64,000 nucleotides of DNA from Setomelanomma holmii (GCA_010015745.1 ML978237.1:1-64000), one strand, 5' to 3'; counted from the first letter of the stretch, positions 1 to 11,215 are shown. Notes: generated from the letters alone by a model not told the origin. Numbers and translations: made by a program.

Positions 1-125
1 TGCCAACACCCAAAGAATAGGAGCACCTGAGTACTAGCCAGGGCGCTACCCGTCTTTCATGCCCCCTGGGAGGCTTTCATAGGACGTTAAACAATACATA
101 CATACATACATACACAATAGAACCT
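1..125 (+). repeat. LINE 3' end, copy 1 (partial at window edge)
   Basis: This stretch is nearly identical to 6219-6340 and to 7067-7195. It holds the same block of unique sequence, a (CATA)n tail at about 97-115, and the terminal AATAGAACCT. It is the 3' end of a non-LTR element whose body lies left of the window. Confidence 0.85.
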
Positions 126-146
126 CACATTGAACACCAACTTTTC
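126..146 (+). repeat. candidate target-site duplication, left copy
   Basis: About 21 bp directly after the first LINE tail match 6341-6360 directly after the second LINE tail with a few differences; both end in CAACTTTTC. The third LINE tail at 7195 is followed by different sequence, so this block is not part of the element. It fits a degenerate target-site duplication flanking the LINE between them. Confidence 0.5.
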
Positions 147-508
147 AATTTCATGGCACCCTCCAAAACAGGCCTAAAAACCCGTCAAATTGATCGCAAC
201 ACAGCTCTAATCCTACCTCCGCCAGCCCCTAGCTAGGCAGTGCACTGTGAAGGGTAAGAATGGCGGATGTAGGGACCCCAGACCGCCTGTTGGCGCCTGG
301 GAATCCGGCTGCAACACGACCAGATGAGCCTGCCTCACCTAGTCACTAGAACCTTTTACGTTCCTCCAGATAGACCTAGACAATTCCCTAGTCTGGCGTC
401 TCTCTGAATACTGGTAGAGGACCGCATAACTAGGCAACAGCCAGTTCAACAGGTGTGGTAGCCTAGAAGATTGCACCAGCACTCTAGGCCTTCCAAACTA
501 AGTACAAC

Positions 509-1738
509 ATGATTTCGGCACTTGCCAGCACTATTGACGCCTTCATGGGCTAGTATACTAGCCTAGAAGAAGCCCTAATTGCTAAAGCCCTCTGCAAACA
601 AGTTACAGAGGCCCTGACTAGCATCCTTAATCCCTCCTAGGGCACCACTCCCAGGGCTACACCCACTGTAAGGGTGTCTGAATCCTCCCATCAACCCTGG
701 GCAGAGGTGGCTAGAACCCCGAAAAATTTGGCCCCCCTGGCTAGGGGAGGGGCTAAGGCCCATCCGGCAATAATAGCCTAAAAGAATGTTCTCTACAATA
801 ACAGACTAACTGATCAGCGCATCCTAATCACCACCCTAGCAGAGGCACGCCTTGCTTGACCCTCTGGCTACGCAATTCAGCAGGCTATCTGCCAGGCAGT
901 CCTAAATATCACTTTAGCCAACGTGCCTAAGGCCACTGCAACAAAGACAGGCTAGGCAATTACCCTAGCCAGTCTTGACATACAATCACGCCTTATAGAG
1001 GATGAGAACCGCCAGCTTATGATCTAGGCAGTTGCTGGAGATAACGCAAGACTCCCTACTGTCTAGACTAACTATGCAGTCTAGGGTCTAGCTAGTGCCT
1101 TTACAGCTCTTGACGGAACACCTATCAATGTTACTACTGAATTAATCAAGAAAGAAGTGCTAGCACAGACACAGAAAGAGCCGATTAGCTGCCGGCCTTC
1201 TAGGCACGGCCCTGGAGCAAATATGCTGACTACCTGGATCATATCCTTCACTCAGAAGGTACCCTCATTCTAGCTCTTTGACAGCAACTGGTCTAAGGAA
1301 ATTAAGAAGGCCCCTATTATTAAACGACATAATCCTAGCTGCCAGGGCTTCTGTAATCCTACTAGATGTACCTAAGACCCTCACTGCAGCACCTGTAGCA
1401 TTCCTATTGCAAAACACACCAGCCCCTATAGAGACTTGTGTGAAGGCCACCCTAGATGCGCTAATTGCCACGGGCCCTATTAGGCCTCATACTCTAACTG
1501 CGCTGCAGCTCCCTAGAGAACTGCTGGCTGGGTTGTCAGACCCACAAAGAAAGAGCTGGCCGCAGCCCGCTAGGCAGGACATCTGGCTTTCCTCCAGGAA
1601 AGCCTCTAAGCCAACGCCTCTGAATCTAGCAGAGAGGACGCAGCACCAGACCCCTCCCTAACCGCAACTGCAGCTGCGCCTACTGAGGTTCTAACACAGG
1701 TGTCAGCCTGGCACCTCAGTTCACACAGTACACTGTGA
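509..1738 (+). pseudogene. LINE ORF1, gag-like, many nonsense codons
   Basis: One frame runs from ATG 509 to TGA 1736 without an indel (409 codons). It is broken by roughly fourteen internal stops in a hand translation, about ten of them TAG. Cys/His clusters lie near the C-terminal third. The clearest reads C-A-N-C-H-G-P-Y-x-A-S-Y-S-N-C, matching the CCHC zinc knuckles of LINE gag proteins (a CxxC-GP-[HY]-x-A-x-Y-x-x-C pattern). The role in an active element would be RNA binding. Retention of frame with only point changes supports a RIP-like process. Confidence 0.75.
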
Positions 1739-2142
1739 ACTGCATCTCACGTGACTCTGTTAGTCACCTGCTTACTCATCTGGTTGTGTATATAATCGCT
1801 CACAGTAGCTCTCTCAATACAACAACCTTCTGCCTCATTCATACCTGCCCTGTGCTCCCACATCCAACAACAGGCACCGGCCAAGAGAACCTGAACCCTA
1901 ACAACCTCCACCCCTATTGCTAGGTCTACTTCAGGACTAGATAAAAGGCCTACACGCAAAACTTATAAAACTACAAACCTTAACCTGCACTAACTCTTAC
2001 AGCAGAGCGTCACCCGCAAACTAGACCACACTAGTCCGTTGTTGGAGCCGACAGACGTCGAAATGAGCGAGTCCTCTTCTACATGATAGGACAACACCTA
2101 CACAACACTAGTGGTAATCAGCCGCACAAAACAGCCTAAGGT

Positions 2143-5100
2143 ATACTTATTGCCTAGGCTAACGTTGGTAAGAGCTCACCTAGCCACATCACAATCTTAC
2201 AACTTGCATAGGAAACAAAGGTAGACGTTGTATGCGTCTAAGAACCCTTCACCTGCTTAGATTCTAAAACCTCAACACACCCTAGATATAACCTGCATGC
2301 CCTAGTGACTAACTAGGGCTATAATAACCCTGAAACTAGAGAAGCACTTCGCCCCTAGGTTATAACCTATGTCCGCAAAGACTATAGACTTCAGTCTAAA
2401 GTCATCTTCCTAAGAATTAACTGAGACCTGTTAGTACTGGAGTTTTACAGTACATCACTAGCTGCACTCCCCCACCCTTATCTATCATGGGAGGTGACTT
2501 GAACGCCCGCCACCTAGCCTTTGAGCCTGGCACAGACTCCCGCAACGGGGGCATTGAACTGAACTAGTGGTCTATTAACAACAACAAAAGCTTTATTAGA
2601 GAGCCTGGCGAAGCCACTCACCAGGCTAGGCATGTCCTTGACCTTACCTTCTCAAATATCCCCTTTGCTACGACTGAAGTAGTAGATGACCTATACTGTG
2701 GCTCTGACCACTTTACCTTACTTACCACAATCCCCGCTAGAGGGTGTCAACCTCTAGACTAATTCTATTACAGAGTGCTAACAAGACGCCTGCACTAGTT
2801 TAACACTCTTGTTGAACTACACCTTCAAGCATACCTAATCAGCCCTATCAACACTAAAACAGACATTAAGTTATCTATTGCTAGCTTAGAAAAAGCCCTG
2901 TGGACCGCGCTCAAGGGCGCTGGCACACCAGACAGGGCAAAAGGTCACTCAGCACCATGGTGGACAGAAGAATGTGTATAAGCCCACAGCCAGCACCAGG
3001 TTGCCAGGAACTCAGCAGAACTAGGGTCAATCCCTACTGAAACTAGAGAATTCCTTGCCGTTGTCTAGAAAGCAAAGAAGGAATACTAGGCAAACTGGAT
3101 CAACAACATCACTACAGATAAGGAACTATACAGCCTGCTAGGCTGGCACAAACTTACACTAGGACAGCAGGACATCCCACTTATTGTTAACAACCAAACT
3201 ATCTCAGACCTACTAGCAAAGGCCGAGGCCCTGCGGGTAGAAATCCTAGACTGGTTCAGCGCTGACGATGACCTGCCAGAACCAGTGTGGTCTACTGAAT
3301 CACCACCAGGTAAACTTCCATAGGACACTCACATCCCTATAGAAGAAGTTGAGAGAAGCACTATTAGGGTGTCTAGCACCTCGCCAGGCACCGACTGAAT
3401 CACCGTCCGACTTCTTAAGACCTGCTGGGCTCAGGTCAGGACCTATATCCGCTCTATCTTTCAGAAGTACCTAGAGCTCTGCTATTTCCCTACAGCCTAG
3501 AAAACTGCTAAAGTCGCTATGATACTAAAAGTCAGCAAGAAGGACTGTACCTCCCTGAGATCTATGCGCCTAATAGCCCTCTTGTCCTGCCTAGGCAAAG
3601 GATTAGAACAGCTTGTAGCAAGACGGCTAGCCTGGACCGCAATGACCTACAAGATACTCAGCCCCCAGCATGTAGGCGCGCTCCCGAAACGCTCTGCAAT
3701 AGACCTGCTGGCATCCTTCACACATGATACACAAAGAGCTTAGGCATTAGGCAAGAAGGTGACTATAGTTACTATAGACATTCAGGGGGCCTTTAACACA
3801 CTCCTTAAGAACTGACTACTCAACCGCATAGCAAAGCAGGGCTAGCCAGACCTAGTGCTTAAATTTGTTAACAGTTTCCTCACAGATCGCAAAGTCAGGG
3901 TTAGATTAGGCAAGGAAACCACCTAGTGCTACACCGTTGCCTGCAGAACACCCTAAGGATCACCACTGTCCCCAGTACTCTACACACTATACCTTGCAGA
4001 GCTTCTGAACTAGGATACAACCCGCCGCTTTAGATATGCTAACGATGTCTGCCTATACTGAGCCTCTGACTCTCTTAATGAAAACGTCCGCTTGCTGGCA
4101 GAAGATATTAAAGCTATCAAAGAGTGGAGGGCAGCAAACAAGGTGGCCTTCGCACCAGAAAAGTTGGAAATAATGCACCTCACTAGGTAATAGGATAACT
4201 ACTCTCCGCCCTGCGTTGTAGACGCTACCCTCACTATTACACCAATCACAGATCAGCACAACAGAGTCCAACCTGCCTGCTGATAGCTTAGGGTCTAGTT
4301 TGATTAAAAGCTTAACTTTAAAAGACACGTTGAAACTAGAGCAGCAACAGCCTGCAAAGTCGCCTATCACATCCGCAGCCTTACTAACATAGTCTATAGC
4401 CCCCCAGCCTCAGCCCTTCGCAAAGCTGTCACTACCTGTATAATGCTATGCATCCTCTACAGAGCAGAAGTATGGTATGAAGGTTGCACTAAGAATACTC
4501 TAACTAACTGATCAGATCTACCGCCTATAGTTAGCACCAGGATTAGCTGGCACCTTAAAGCCCTTAACCAGACGCTTACTATCGCGGCTTGCGCCATCCT
4601 CCCTGCATAGAAAACCTACCTAGAGTAGGCACTATTTTAAGACGCTGGCTTACTATCAGCACTTATTAGGTTAGAAGAAGCAAAGCTGAGATTTGCTCTG
4701 CATCTTCAGACAGTCAACAAGAATCACCCACTTACAGCCAGGATCAAAATCCTAGTATTACAGAGGGGTAGGGGAGCTGGAGGTTTACAGAAGCCGCATT
4801 CCAAAGTCTAGAGACTTGGGATGATCCTCCCTACTACCCTCAGACACACCCTTATAGCGCCGCACTACTCTCTAGGGTGCTGCACTAATCTAACAAACAG
4901 TATAGCTAAGGCTGAGGCCGCTAAATTATTCACAAAGTAGTGGGATACCCTTACCTACTAAGACGTCACCATCTTCTCTGATAGATCAGAACAATGCATT
5001 AACAGCGAACGCTTTGTCACCTATAGCTATGCTATATACCAGGCCCAGACCCAGATTGCTATAGAGAGGGGGTCACTTAATCCCCAATCTCATGTGTTTG

Positions 5101-5858
5101 ATACTGAAGCAGTAGGTGCGTGGAGAGGTCTCCAGCACGCTATTAGACTAGCCCCTCATCGCCATTGCAGGCTATGGATGTGTATTGACTCAACGTCAGT
5201 TATCTGGTGTATACGGGGCAACGCTCCCACATCGTCACAGTAGGCATTCCTTAAGTGCCAGACAGCAATGGCAGTCTTTAACATACAAGTGCGCTGGTCG
5301 CCAGGCCACACTAGGATCATTAGGAATGAGGCAGCAGACCACCTTGCTGATACTAAAGCAAAAGCACCCAGCCAGCCTTACGGCATGGCTGCGGAACCGA
5401 CAGCATCTGGGGTACGTTCAATCGCTAAGTCTCTGCTTAACGCTGCTAGGCAGCGCTGGTGGGATCAAAAGCGGACACAAATGTCAGCCTGGTACCAGCA
5501 ATAGGAACTACCCTATCAAACCACAAAGACACTAATCGAACTGACGCTGCCGCGCCCTATCCTTGCCTATCTGCTAGCTATCTAGACACGACACAGGGAC
5601 TTTGCATAGTACTACATCAAATTCAAACACAACACAGCTGAATTAAACTGCTCTTGCAGGCGACTTAAAACACCTGAGCATATGCTCTTCTGCAGAAAGA
5701 CAAGATGCTCTTTTAGTAGGTGGCCGCTCCGACCCTTCAGCCCCCTAAGCAACATCGAAGAGGCCGTCAGATACCTCAAGGTTCTACTTACTAAGCCTAA
5801 ACACTTCAAAACACTCTTAGAGACCACTAAGTACTTTATATCAATCTGCTGGCAATAA
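2143..5858 (+). pseudogene. LINE ORF2: endonuclease, reverse transcriptase, RNase H, zinc knuckle
   Basis: The endonuclease part (from about 2143) shows the typical Q/A-N-V-G-K-S start, then an x-E-P-F-T segment and a GGDLNARH motif at about 2487-2510, with one frameshift near a C-rich run at about 2470. From 2484 to TAA 5856 the frame stays the same for over 3 kb. The reverse transcriptase core shows the D-I-Q-G-A-F segment at about 3777, a G-S-P-L-S-P-V-L-Y segment at about 3957-3983, and a catalytic box at 4035-4046 that reads Y-A-N-D instead of YADD. RNase H lies at about 5268-5504 with the W-S-P-G-H segment, and a CxC...H...C knuckle lies at 5652-5697. Many TAG, several TAA and a few TGA codons interrupt it. 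I could not fix the original start codon. Confidence 0.85.
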
Positions 5859-6340
5859 TCCTAGGTATCTACCAGAATAGTCTAGCACGCCAAAATACAG
5901 CAATAAGCAGCCGAAGCTGCCTATTTATAACCCTGTCAAAGTCGCAGCATTACAAAGCACAGCACTGAGCAGTCTCAGCCGCTCACGTGTGCTGATTAGT
6001 CCCTCGCTCATCCCTTCTGCAAGAAGAAACATAACACACAAGCCCTCTTATTTGTCACCTTTATACCCCCTCCCCCAGCTTTAACGCTAACGCCCTAGGC
6101 CCACTAGCCCTAGAACAAGAGCTCTGCTTCATTGCTCAACACATCCCTGGCCCTACAGCCCAGAACCTAGATAGAGTCTTTAAAACTGGCGGAAATTACC
6201 CTACCAGACTGCACACACTGCCAACACCCAAAGAATAGGAGCACCTGACTAGTCAGGGCGCTACCCGTCTTTCATGCCCCCTGGGAGGCTTTCATAGGAC
6301 GTTAAACAATACATACATACATACATACACAATAGAACCT

Positions 6341-6360
6341 CACCCGAACATCAACTTTTC
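6341..6360 (+). repeat. candidate target-site duplication, right copy
   Basis: This is the right partner of 126-146. The shared core is GAACAxCAACTTTTC. Confidence 0.5.
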
Positions 6361-6960
6361 CAGGTCAACGAAAGGTTGATATCTATCAACTTTTCATTAA
6401 AACACAACTCAAATGCCTTCTTAAATCTGTTTCCTAGCGTCCTCTTCCTGCTGCAGGCGTTGTGGCAGGCGCGCTAGCCTCTTTTGTCTTTCAGCTCCCT
6501 GGTGAGCTGAGATGTCTTCCAAATAGCCCGTGCGCTACTCAGATTTTCATGTTTGGTCAAAGGCCACAACCACTGCTAAGACAAGGAGACAGCCTTGACA
6601 CTCCTTGTTCTTGCAAGATATAGGCATCTGCTAGGCCTAAATACAAAGGCTCTCCACGCGCAGAGCTACGGCACGATCCGACAGAGCACCGGCTCTCCAC
6701 ACCTACAACAATGAGAGCTGCCCGCAGCTCTCTAAAGACCAACTGTCAGAGTCCCTGACCTGACACAACACGCAAATAAGGCAGCCAGCATAGCCTTACA
6801 GATTCGCAACTTTGAGAGATAAAGAAGAAGGACAGGCCTGGCTCTGCCTTCCTACTGCATCTATCTCCTTTGACACAGGCATTGCCAAGCCTAGTACAAA
6901 GGCTCTCCTTGTGCAGAGCCACGGCTCCGATCCGACAGAGCACCGGCTCTCCCCACCCAC
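6361..6960. repeat. inter-LINE spacer with a degenerate direct repeat
   Basis: A segment at about 6626-6721 recurs at about 6879-6973 in the same orientation. Both contain TACAAAGGCTCTCC, then GATCCGACAGAGCACCGGCT, then a CAACAA run before AGAGCT or GAGAGCTG. A short hairpin (GAAAGGTTGAT/ATCAACTTTTC) lies at about 6370-6396. No gene is supported here. Confidence 0.6.
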
Positions 6961-7195
6961 AACAAGAGCTCTGCTTCATTGCTCAACACACCCCTGGCCC
7001 CACGGCCCAGAACCTAGATAGAGTCTTTTCAACCGGCGGAAAACACCCTACCAGACTGCACATACTGCCAACACCCAAAGAATAGGAGCACCTGAGCACT
7101 AGTCAGGGCGCTACCCGTCTTTCATGCCCCCTGGGAGGCTTTCCATAGGACGTTAAACAATACATACATACATACATACATACACAATAGAACCT
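6961..7195 (+). repeat. LINE 3' end, copy 3 (5'-truncated)
   Basis: This stretch matches 6114-6340 of the large LINE closely: it begins at AACAAGAGCTCTGC, contains the same 3' UTR block and a (CATA)n tail at about 7161-7184, and ends in AATAGAACCT. It is a 5'-truncated copy, as usual for target-primed reverse transcription. Sequence after 7195 differs from that after the other two tails. Confidence 0.85.
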
Positions 7196-7324
7196 GAGTT
7201 CAATCCTCAATTCCCTGCGCACTGCTTGCAATTACCGCAACAGTTATGAGCCCGGCTGCAACTTGGGATTGTTCTCACCTGCTGCTGCAATCGTTACTCT
7301 ACTCGAGTCGCACGTTTGCTATAC

Positions 7325-7425
7325 TGCGTTCACCCACGACGTACTTGTTACCGCGTTCTCTACGATGCACCTTTACCGCGTTCTCCACAACGCACTGTTA
7401 CTGCGTTCACCCACAACGCATCTAC
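7325..7425 (+). repeat. four tandem units of 24-27 bp
   Basis: Units lie at 7325-7351, 7352-7376, 7377-7401 and 7402-7425. Each begins with [TC]GCGTTC[AT]C and ends with an [AT]C-rich TTAC or CTAC. The array sits directly before the gag ATG at 7427, so it is part of the element's untranslated leader. Confidence 0.75.
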
Positions 7426-7426
7426 A

Positions 7427-8425
7427 ATGGCTACTGAGTCTGATCCCGCTGTGACGCGTGTCACAGTCATACTGAACACGCCTGACGACTGGTTTACCTG
7501 GTTGTTCATTCGCCGAGATGTTGCCAACCGCCACGGTCTCTGGCAGTACATCAATCCTGGCATAGCTAGGGAGCTTCTCCCTGAGCTCACAGAGGCTGCT
7601 GAGCCTCAACTTATCGACTACCAGGCTGGAGCTATTAGGCTCTCTGACCTGACAGCAGACGACCGAGAGTCTTACAGATGGGAATGCGATCGATGGGAGC
7701 GCCGCCACTCTGAGTACCGCACCCAGAAGAAGGCTTTAGCCGACCTGAACACGGACATCAGCGAGACGATTGCTGTACGCCACATACACCTGATCAAGGA
7801 TCACGAGACCCTATGACCAACTGGTCGCTCTCAAGAAGCTCCTTTGCCCAACTGACGCAACTCGCCGCCGCGAGCTTGCTGACAAGTACAACGCTCTCAA
7901 GACTGCTCCACAAGCCGCGAAGAAGGTCGAGCAATGGCTAGCTGAATGGATACACATCACAGCTCAAGTCAAGGCTGTCAGTCTGCCAGAAGCTGACGGC
8001 AATCGGCCACAAGAAGACTTTCTGATCGCCTGCAAGGCACTCGATCAAGAGTTTGCCACGTCCTGCCTACGCAAGATCTTCAAGCATGAAGCGCAAGGCA
8101 CCACTGCTGAGATCTCATCTCTGGAGATGTACGTCGCGGAGATGACCACCTATCTACGCCATACGAAGCCTCACTCTACTGGCCTGGCAGTCTCTGCTGC
8201 TGAGCTCGGAATCACGAAGCCGACCAAGACTCAATCGACTAGTCGAGGTCACCGTGACGGCGCACGACCAACACCTACCTGCGTATGTGGGAAACAGCAT
8301 TGATACACTGACTGCTTCATCCTGAACCCACGCCACCCAGCACGTCCGAAGATCTATCAGCCTGCAGCTGAGGCTGTACGCAAGGTTGAAGAAGCGCGGA
8401 AGGATTCTAAGATCAATGCGCGCGG
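7427..8425 (+). pseudogene. copia Gag, frameshifted and with one nonsense codon
   Basis: The ATG at 7427 opens a frame to the TGA at 7814. The same protein continues one frame over from about 7812, so one base is missing or added near there. The second half is charged and helical, then reaches the copia-type knuckle C-V-C-G-K-Q-H-x-x-T-D-C at about 8280-8315, where TGA replaces the usual Trp after His. The Gag-like tail fades at about 8421, where esterase-like sequence starts. Gag would form the particle that packages element RNA. This copy is dead. Confidence 0.75.
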
Positions 8426-8980
8426 CAGGATCTTCAGGTTTGCGGCATTAGGGATTCTGTGGACCACGTTACCGTGATAGTCAACGAAGAGATCAGACGC
8501 CTAGATGGAGACCCTCGGAAATTGTTACTTGGAGGAATTAGCCAAGGAGGCGCGGTCGCACTATGGACCCTCCTCTGCCAGCAGGATTCAGCAATGAGGC
8601 CTGGCGCAGTTGTGGTTGCAAGTACATGGCTCCCGTTTGCGACCAACCACGAAAAGACATTTGCAGGACAGTCAGGGCCTGATGAAAGCCAAGAAACGGA
8701 GTTCGATGGATTTGTGGAGCAGATGATAGCTACCAAAACGTTCCCTGGCACGACGGGTGTCGTTCAAGTCTCCCACAGGCTGCCTCCAGTTTTCGTCGGT
8801 CACAGTGTTGACGATGCATACGTTGATGTTGAGCTCGGGCGACAGGCAGCACGCATTCTCGCCCAAGCGGGATTGCCTTCAGAATGGAAGGAATATTCAG
8901 GCGCGGAAGAAGAAGGACATTGGTTCAAGATTCCGGATGAAATGGACGATATTCATGGATTTCTGGGTCGAATCGGATGG
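8426..8980 (+). pseudogene. 5'-truncated phospholipase/carboxylesterase-family hydrolase
   Basis: The translation matches the C-terminal two thirds of the alpha/beta-hydrolase family of acyl-protein thioesterases and carboxylesterases. It has the nucleophile elbow GGISQGGA with the Ser codon at 8540-8542, a segment V-F-V-G-H-S-V-D-D at about 8790-8817 holding the acid residue, and a G-H-W-F catalytic His at about 8917. The N-terminal part, including the oxyanion region, is missing because copia sequence takes its place. The frame runs on without a stop to 9517, but the part past about 8980 lies opposite the kinase gene on the other strand and does not look like esterase. No start codon or promoter is left, so I call it a remnant. 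Confidence 0.75.
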
Positions 8981-9262
8981 ATAGGAGGATTTAGCTTGCG
9001 GAGACACAAGATTGTGGTCGATCATTCGCGTCTAAATCAAAAACGATGGGGACAAGGTCGAGTGAAGTTGATATGGAACCCTTGTCAGAAGGACAATATA
9101 GATTGGGTTGTGCTTGAGATGAAATTCGCATTCGTGACTTTATATAACAGTCACTTACCATTTTCTACAATGCCGCGTGCACTTTCTTGTACTTTCAATG
9201 AGGTCGACCTAGAATCTTTCACGTCGCAATTCGATGGTTCCCAAGGCATCTCATTACTCTCA

Positions 9263-10424
9263 TCATCCAAGCCACTGGTCGAGCAGGCGGTCTATGGAAA
9301 ATTCCATTGGAAAGTATCCGATAGCATCATATGGGAGGAATTCGATCCAGTCACTCAAGGGGCCACGAGTGTCGATCATGCTCACGGCTTTGACGAATTC
9401 CCAGAACTCTGGATACCAGCCTGCTGCCTCCCAGTCGATGATGGACGACACTCGAATGACCTTCATTTCAGTTTGTATCACCTCCCCCTGCATCGGAGGA
9501 GACTCATGAGTCTCTAGATTGACCATTATATTCCGAGGATGCAAGTCACCATGAGTAATTACGATGCGATGATCGTCTTTCATGGAACATCGAATCATTT
9601 TGACCCATAGCGTTACCGTTTTGTTGGGATGTTAGAGAAGGAAGTCGTTGAATTCCGCTTCTGTACATAGAGTTCCAGAGCTTATGCAGTGAGCTCTCCT
9701 TATATCTTTGCAGTCCAGACACGAAGCTCCCTAGACGTACATCTGACTCAGAGTCGTCAGCAGCCTGAGTGCGAAGGAGCCGGAACAGAGAATTAAGCTG
9801 CTCCTGTACGGATGTTTTCTGCGTGGTTGAGAGTTCTGGCCAGACACTTTCAAGTGTGGTGCCTGGTGCTCGAGACATGGATAAATAAGTTCTCCGGCCA
9901 CTACGCAAAACGCCTAGGCAGTGGGGAATGGGAAGTTCCGGTATATGGGTAGCAAGGTATTGCGTGTTGTCGATGTGATCAGGATCAAGAGATAGGGCGA
10001 CTTTGACCACATGGCTGGGCCCAATACCGATGACGAAGGTATGATGGAGCTGAAACAAGATCTTTCCGCCGCGAATGACCTGATTGAGTGTTGCCGCCAT
10101 GTCTTTGGGTACATGGCTGGGAGACTTTTCGTACTCTTGGGTTGCATGTGCTAGACCCAGAACCGACCGGTTCAGAGAGCGAATAACTTTGACAGAACCA
10201 TCCACTGGCAGGTCCAATAATCCAGTCGCAACTGAAGGCTGGGTATCTCCGTTGGATGTCTCCTCGTTTGAGGCTGAGCCAAACGCCACGGCAAGTTCAT
10301 CAACCAGACGGGGATATGCTGTTGCCTCTCGCCTTAAGACTTCAGATATATCTGCAGCAGAGTCGTTGCTCACCATTGAAGTCAATTGGCCGAGCGTGAC
10401 TGCGCGCCTCTCGAATGGCGACAT
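9263..10424 (-). pseudogene. aminoglycoside phosphotransferase (APH)-like kinase, broken
   Basis: The N-terminal frame (10424 down to about 9670) holds a kinase N-lobe with a V-V-K-V segment and a conserved APGTTLESVWPEL stretch. The C-terminal frame (to TGA 9263) holds the catalytic loop HGDLHPRNI and the metal-binding IDWEAAGWYPEFWE of fungal APH proteins. The two parts lie in different frames, with a shift near 9668. The linking frame also has an in-frame TAA at 9632-9634. No GT-AG intron of sensible size restores it. Fungal APH proteins phosphorylate small molecules, mostly unknown. The first ATG at 10424 may not be the original start. Confidence 0.75.
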
Positions 10425-11215
10425 GGGTAGTGGCGATCTTCAACTCTTCTAGATTGTCTGTTTTCGGCATACTGAGCGTCCCGATGTTGTAGGCAGTGAG
10501 ATTAGATTTTCTTGTCGCAGTGAAAGGTCGACTGAGCCAAATGGGTTTCGAGGTAAGCTGCCTGGCGCCAAGTTGCTAGTGTAGCGGCTAGTTATGGCTA
10601 CATTAGTATACCCCTCGTTCCCATTCGCTATGTCATATTGCGCAAGCCGGCAGTGCGTTTGAAAGGAGGGCGGCAAAAGCTCAAAATAGACACGTGGCTG
10701 GAGCATGGATGTTTCCGCCAGAACGCCAACCGCAGAACCGCTCAGCAACACCTAAGTTCCACTTTTGAACTTACCCGTAGCGCTGATGGTACTTGTGTGC
10801 TTCTCGGTGAGCAGCTCGGCTAACCCATGCCGCTTGTAATCATTGGCCAGCTTGCAGTGGCGGCTATGCTCCCCAGTTACGGCTGTATGTCGGCACAAAT
10901 TTCAGCCAGAAGTTGGTGGCGGTGGCGGAGCTAGGCAATCATCGTGACCAAGAATCCGCTTACGGGAAACGTACAATTTACCGACTTCTACGGTTTCAGA
11001 GCAGGAGACAACAAGGCTTCCCGTTCGCTCAGCCTATTTAAGCAACGTACCGGCGGATTAGTAGTTAGGTGGGTGACCACTAGCTAATACCCGCTGTTGT
11101 ATGTTTTTGACTTTTTGCTGCCACCTTGCGCAATCGTCTCTTGACAAAACCGCCTTGAATTCTTTTTTCTTCGAAAGTGGCAACCATTAGGACAATGGAC
11201 CCTCCAAAAGCTGTT
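10425..11215. other. intergenic, no gene seen
   Basis: Short ORFs on both strands show no family features. The stretch separates the broken APH gene from the 3' end of the HET gene. Confidence 0.6.

Larger units (their letters stand above)
147..6340 (+). mobile_element. degenerate Tad/I-type LINE retrotransposon, near full length
   Basis: About 6.2 kb with the order expected of a fungal LINE: a 5' region, a gag-like ORF1 with CCHC zinc knuckles, then an ORF2 with apurinic endonuclease, reverse transcriptase, RNase H and a terminal CCHC motif, then a 3' UTR and a (CATA)n tail at 6310-6330. Both ORFs hold their frame over long distances but carry many stop codons, mostly TAG, with a few TAA and TGA. 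That is the pattern of C-to-T/G-to-A point mutation at CpA sites rather than neutral indel decay. The element cannot be autonomous as it stands. Confidence 0.88.
7196..8425 (+). mobile_element. Ty1/copia retrotransposon fragment (leader and gag)
   Basis: A leader with four short tandem repeats precedes an ATG and a copia-type gag. The gag ends with a zinc-knuckle tail and breaks off at about 8425 against an unrelated esterase sequence. No protease, integrase, reverse transcriptase or recognisable LTR is present, so this is a 5' piece of an element. Confidence 0.7.

Noticed and set aside
97..115. (CATA)n run as an independent microsatellite or telomere-like repeat
   Set aside because: The same run sits at the same place in all three LINE 3' ends, so it is the element's tail.
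7360..7708. Minus-strand ORFs over the copia gag
   Set aside because: They mirror the gag coding strand and show no family features.
8980..9517. Plus-strand extension of the esterase frame to 9517
   Set aside because: The extension lies opposite the APH kinase C-terminus, has no esterase features, and real family members end near the His block.
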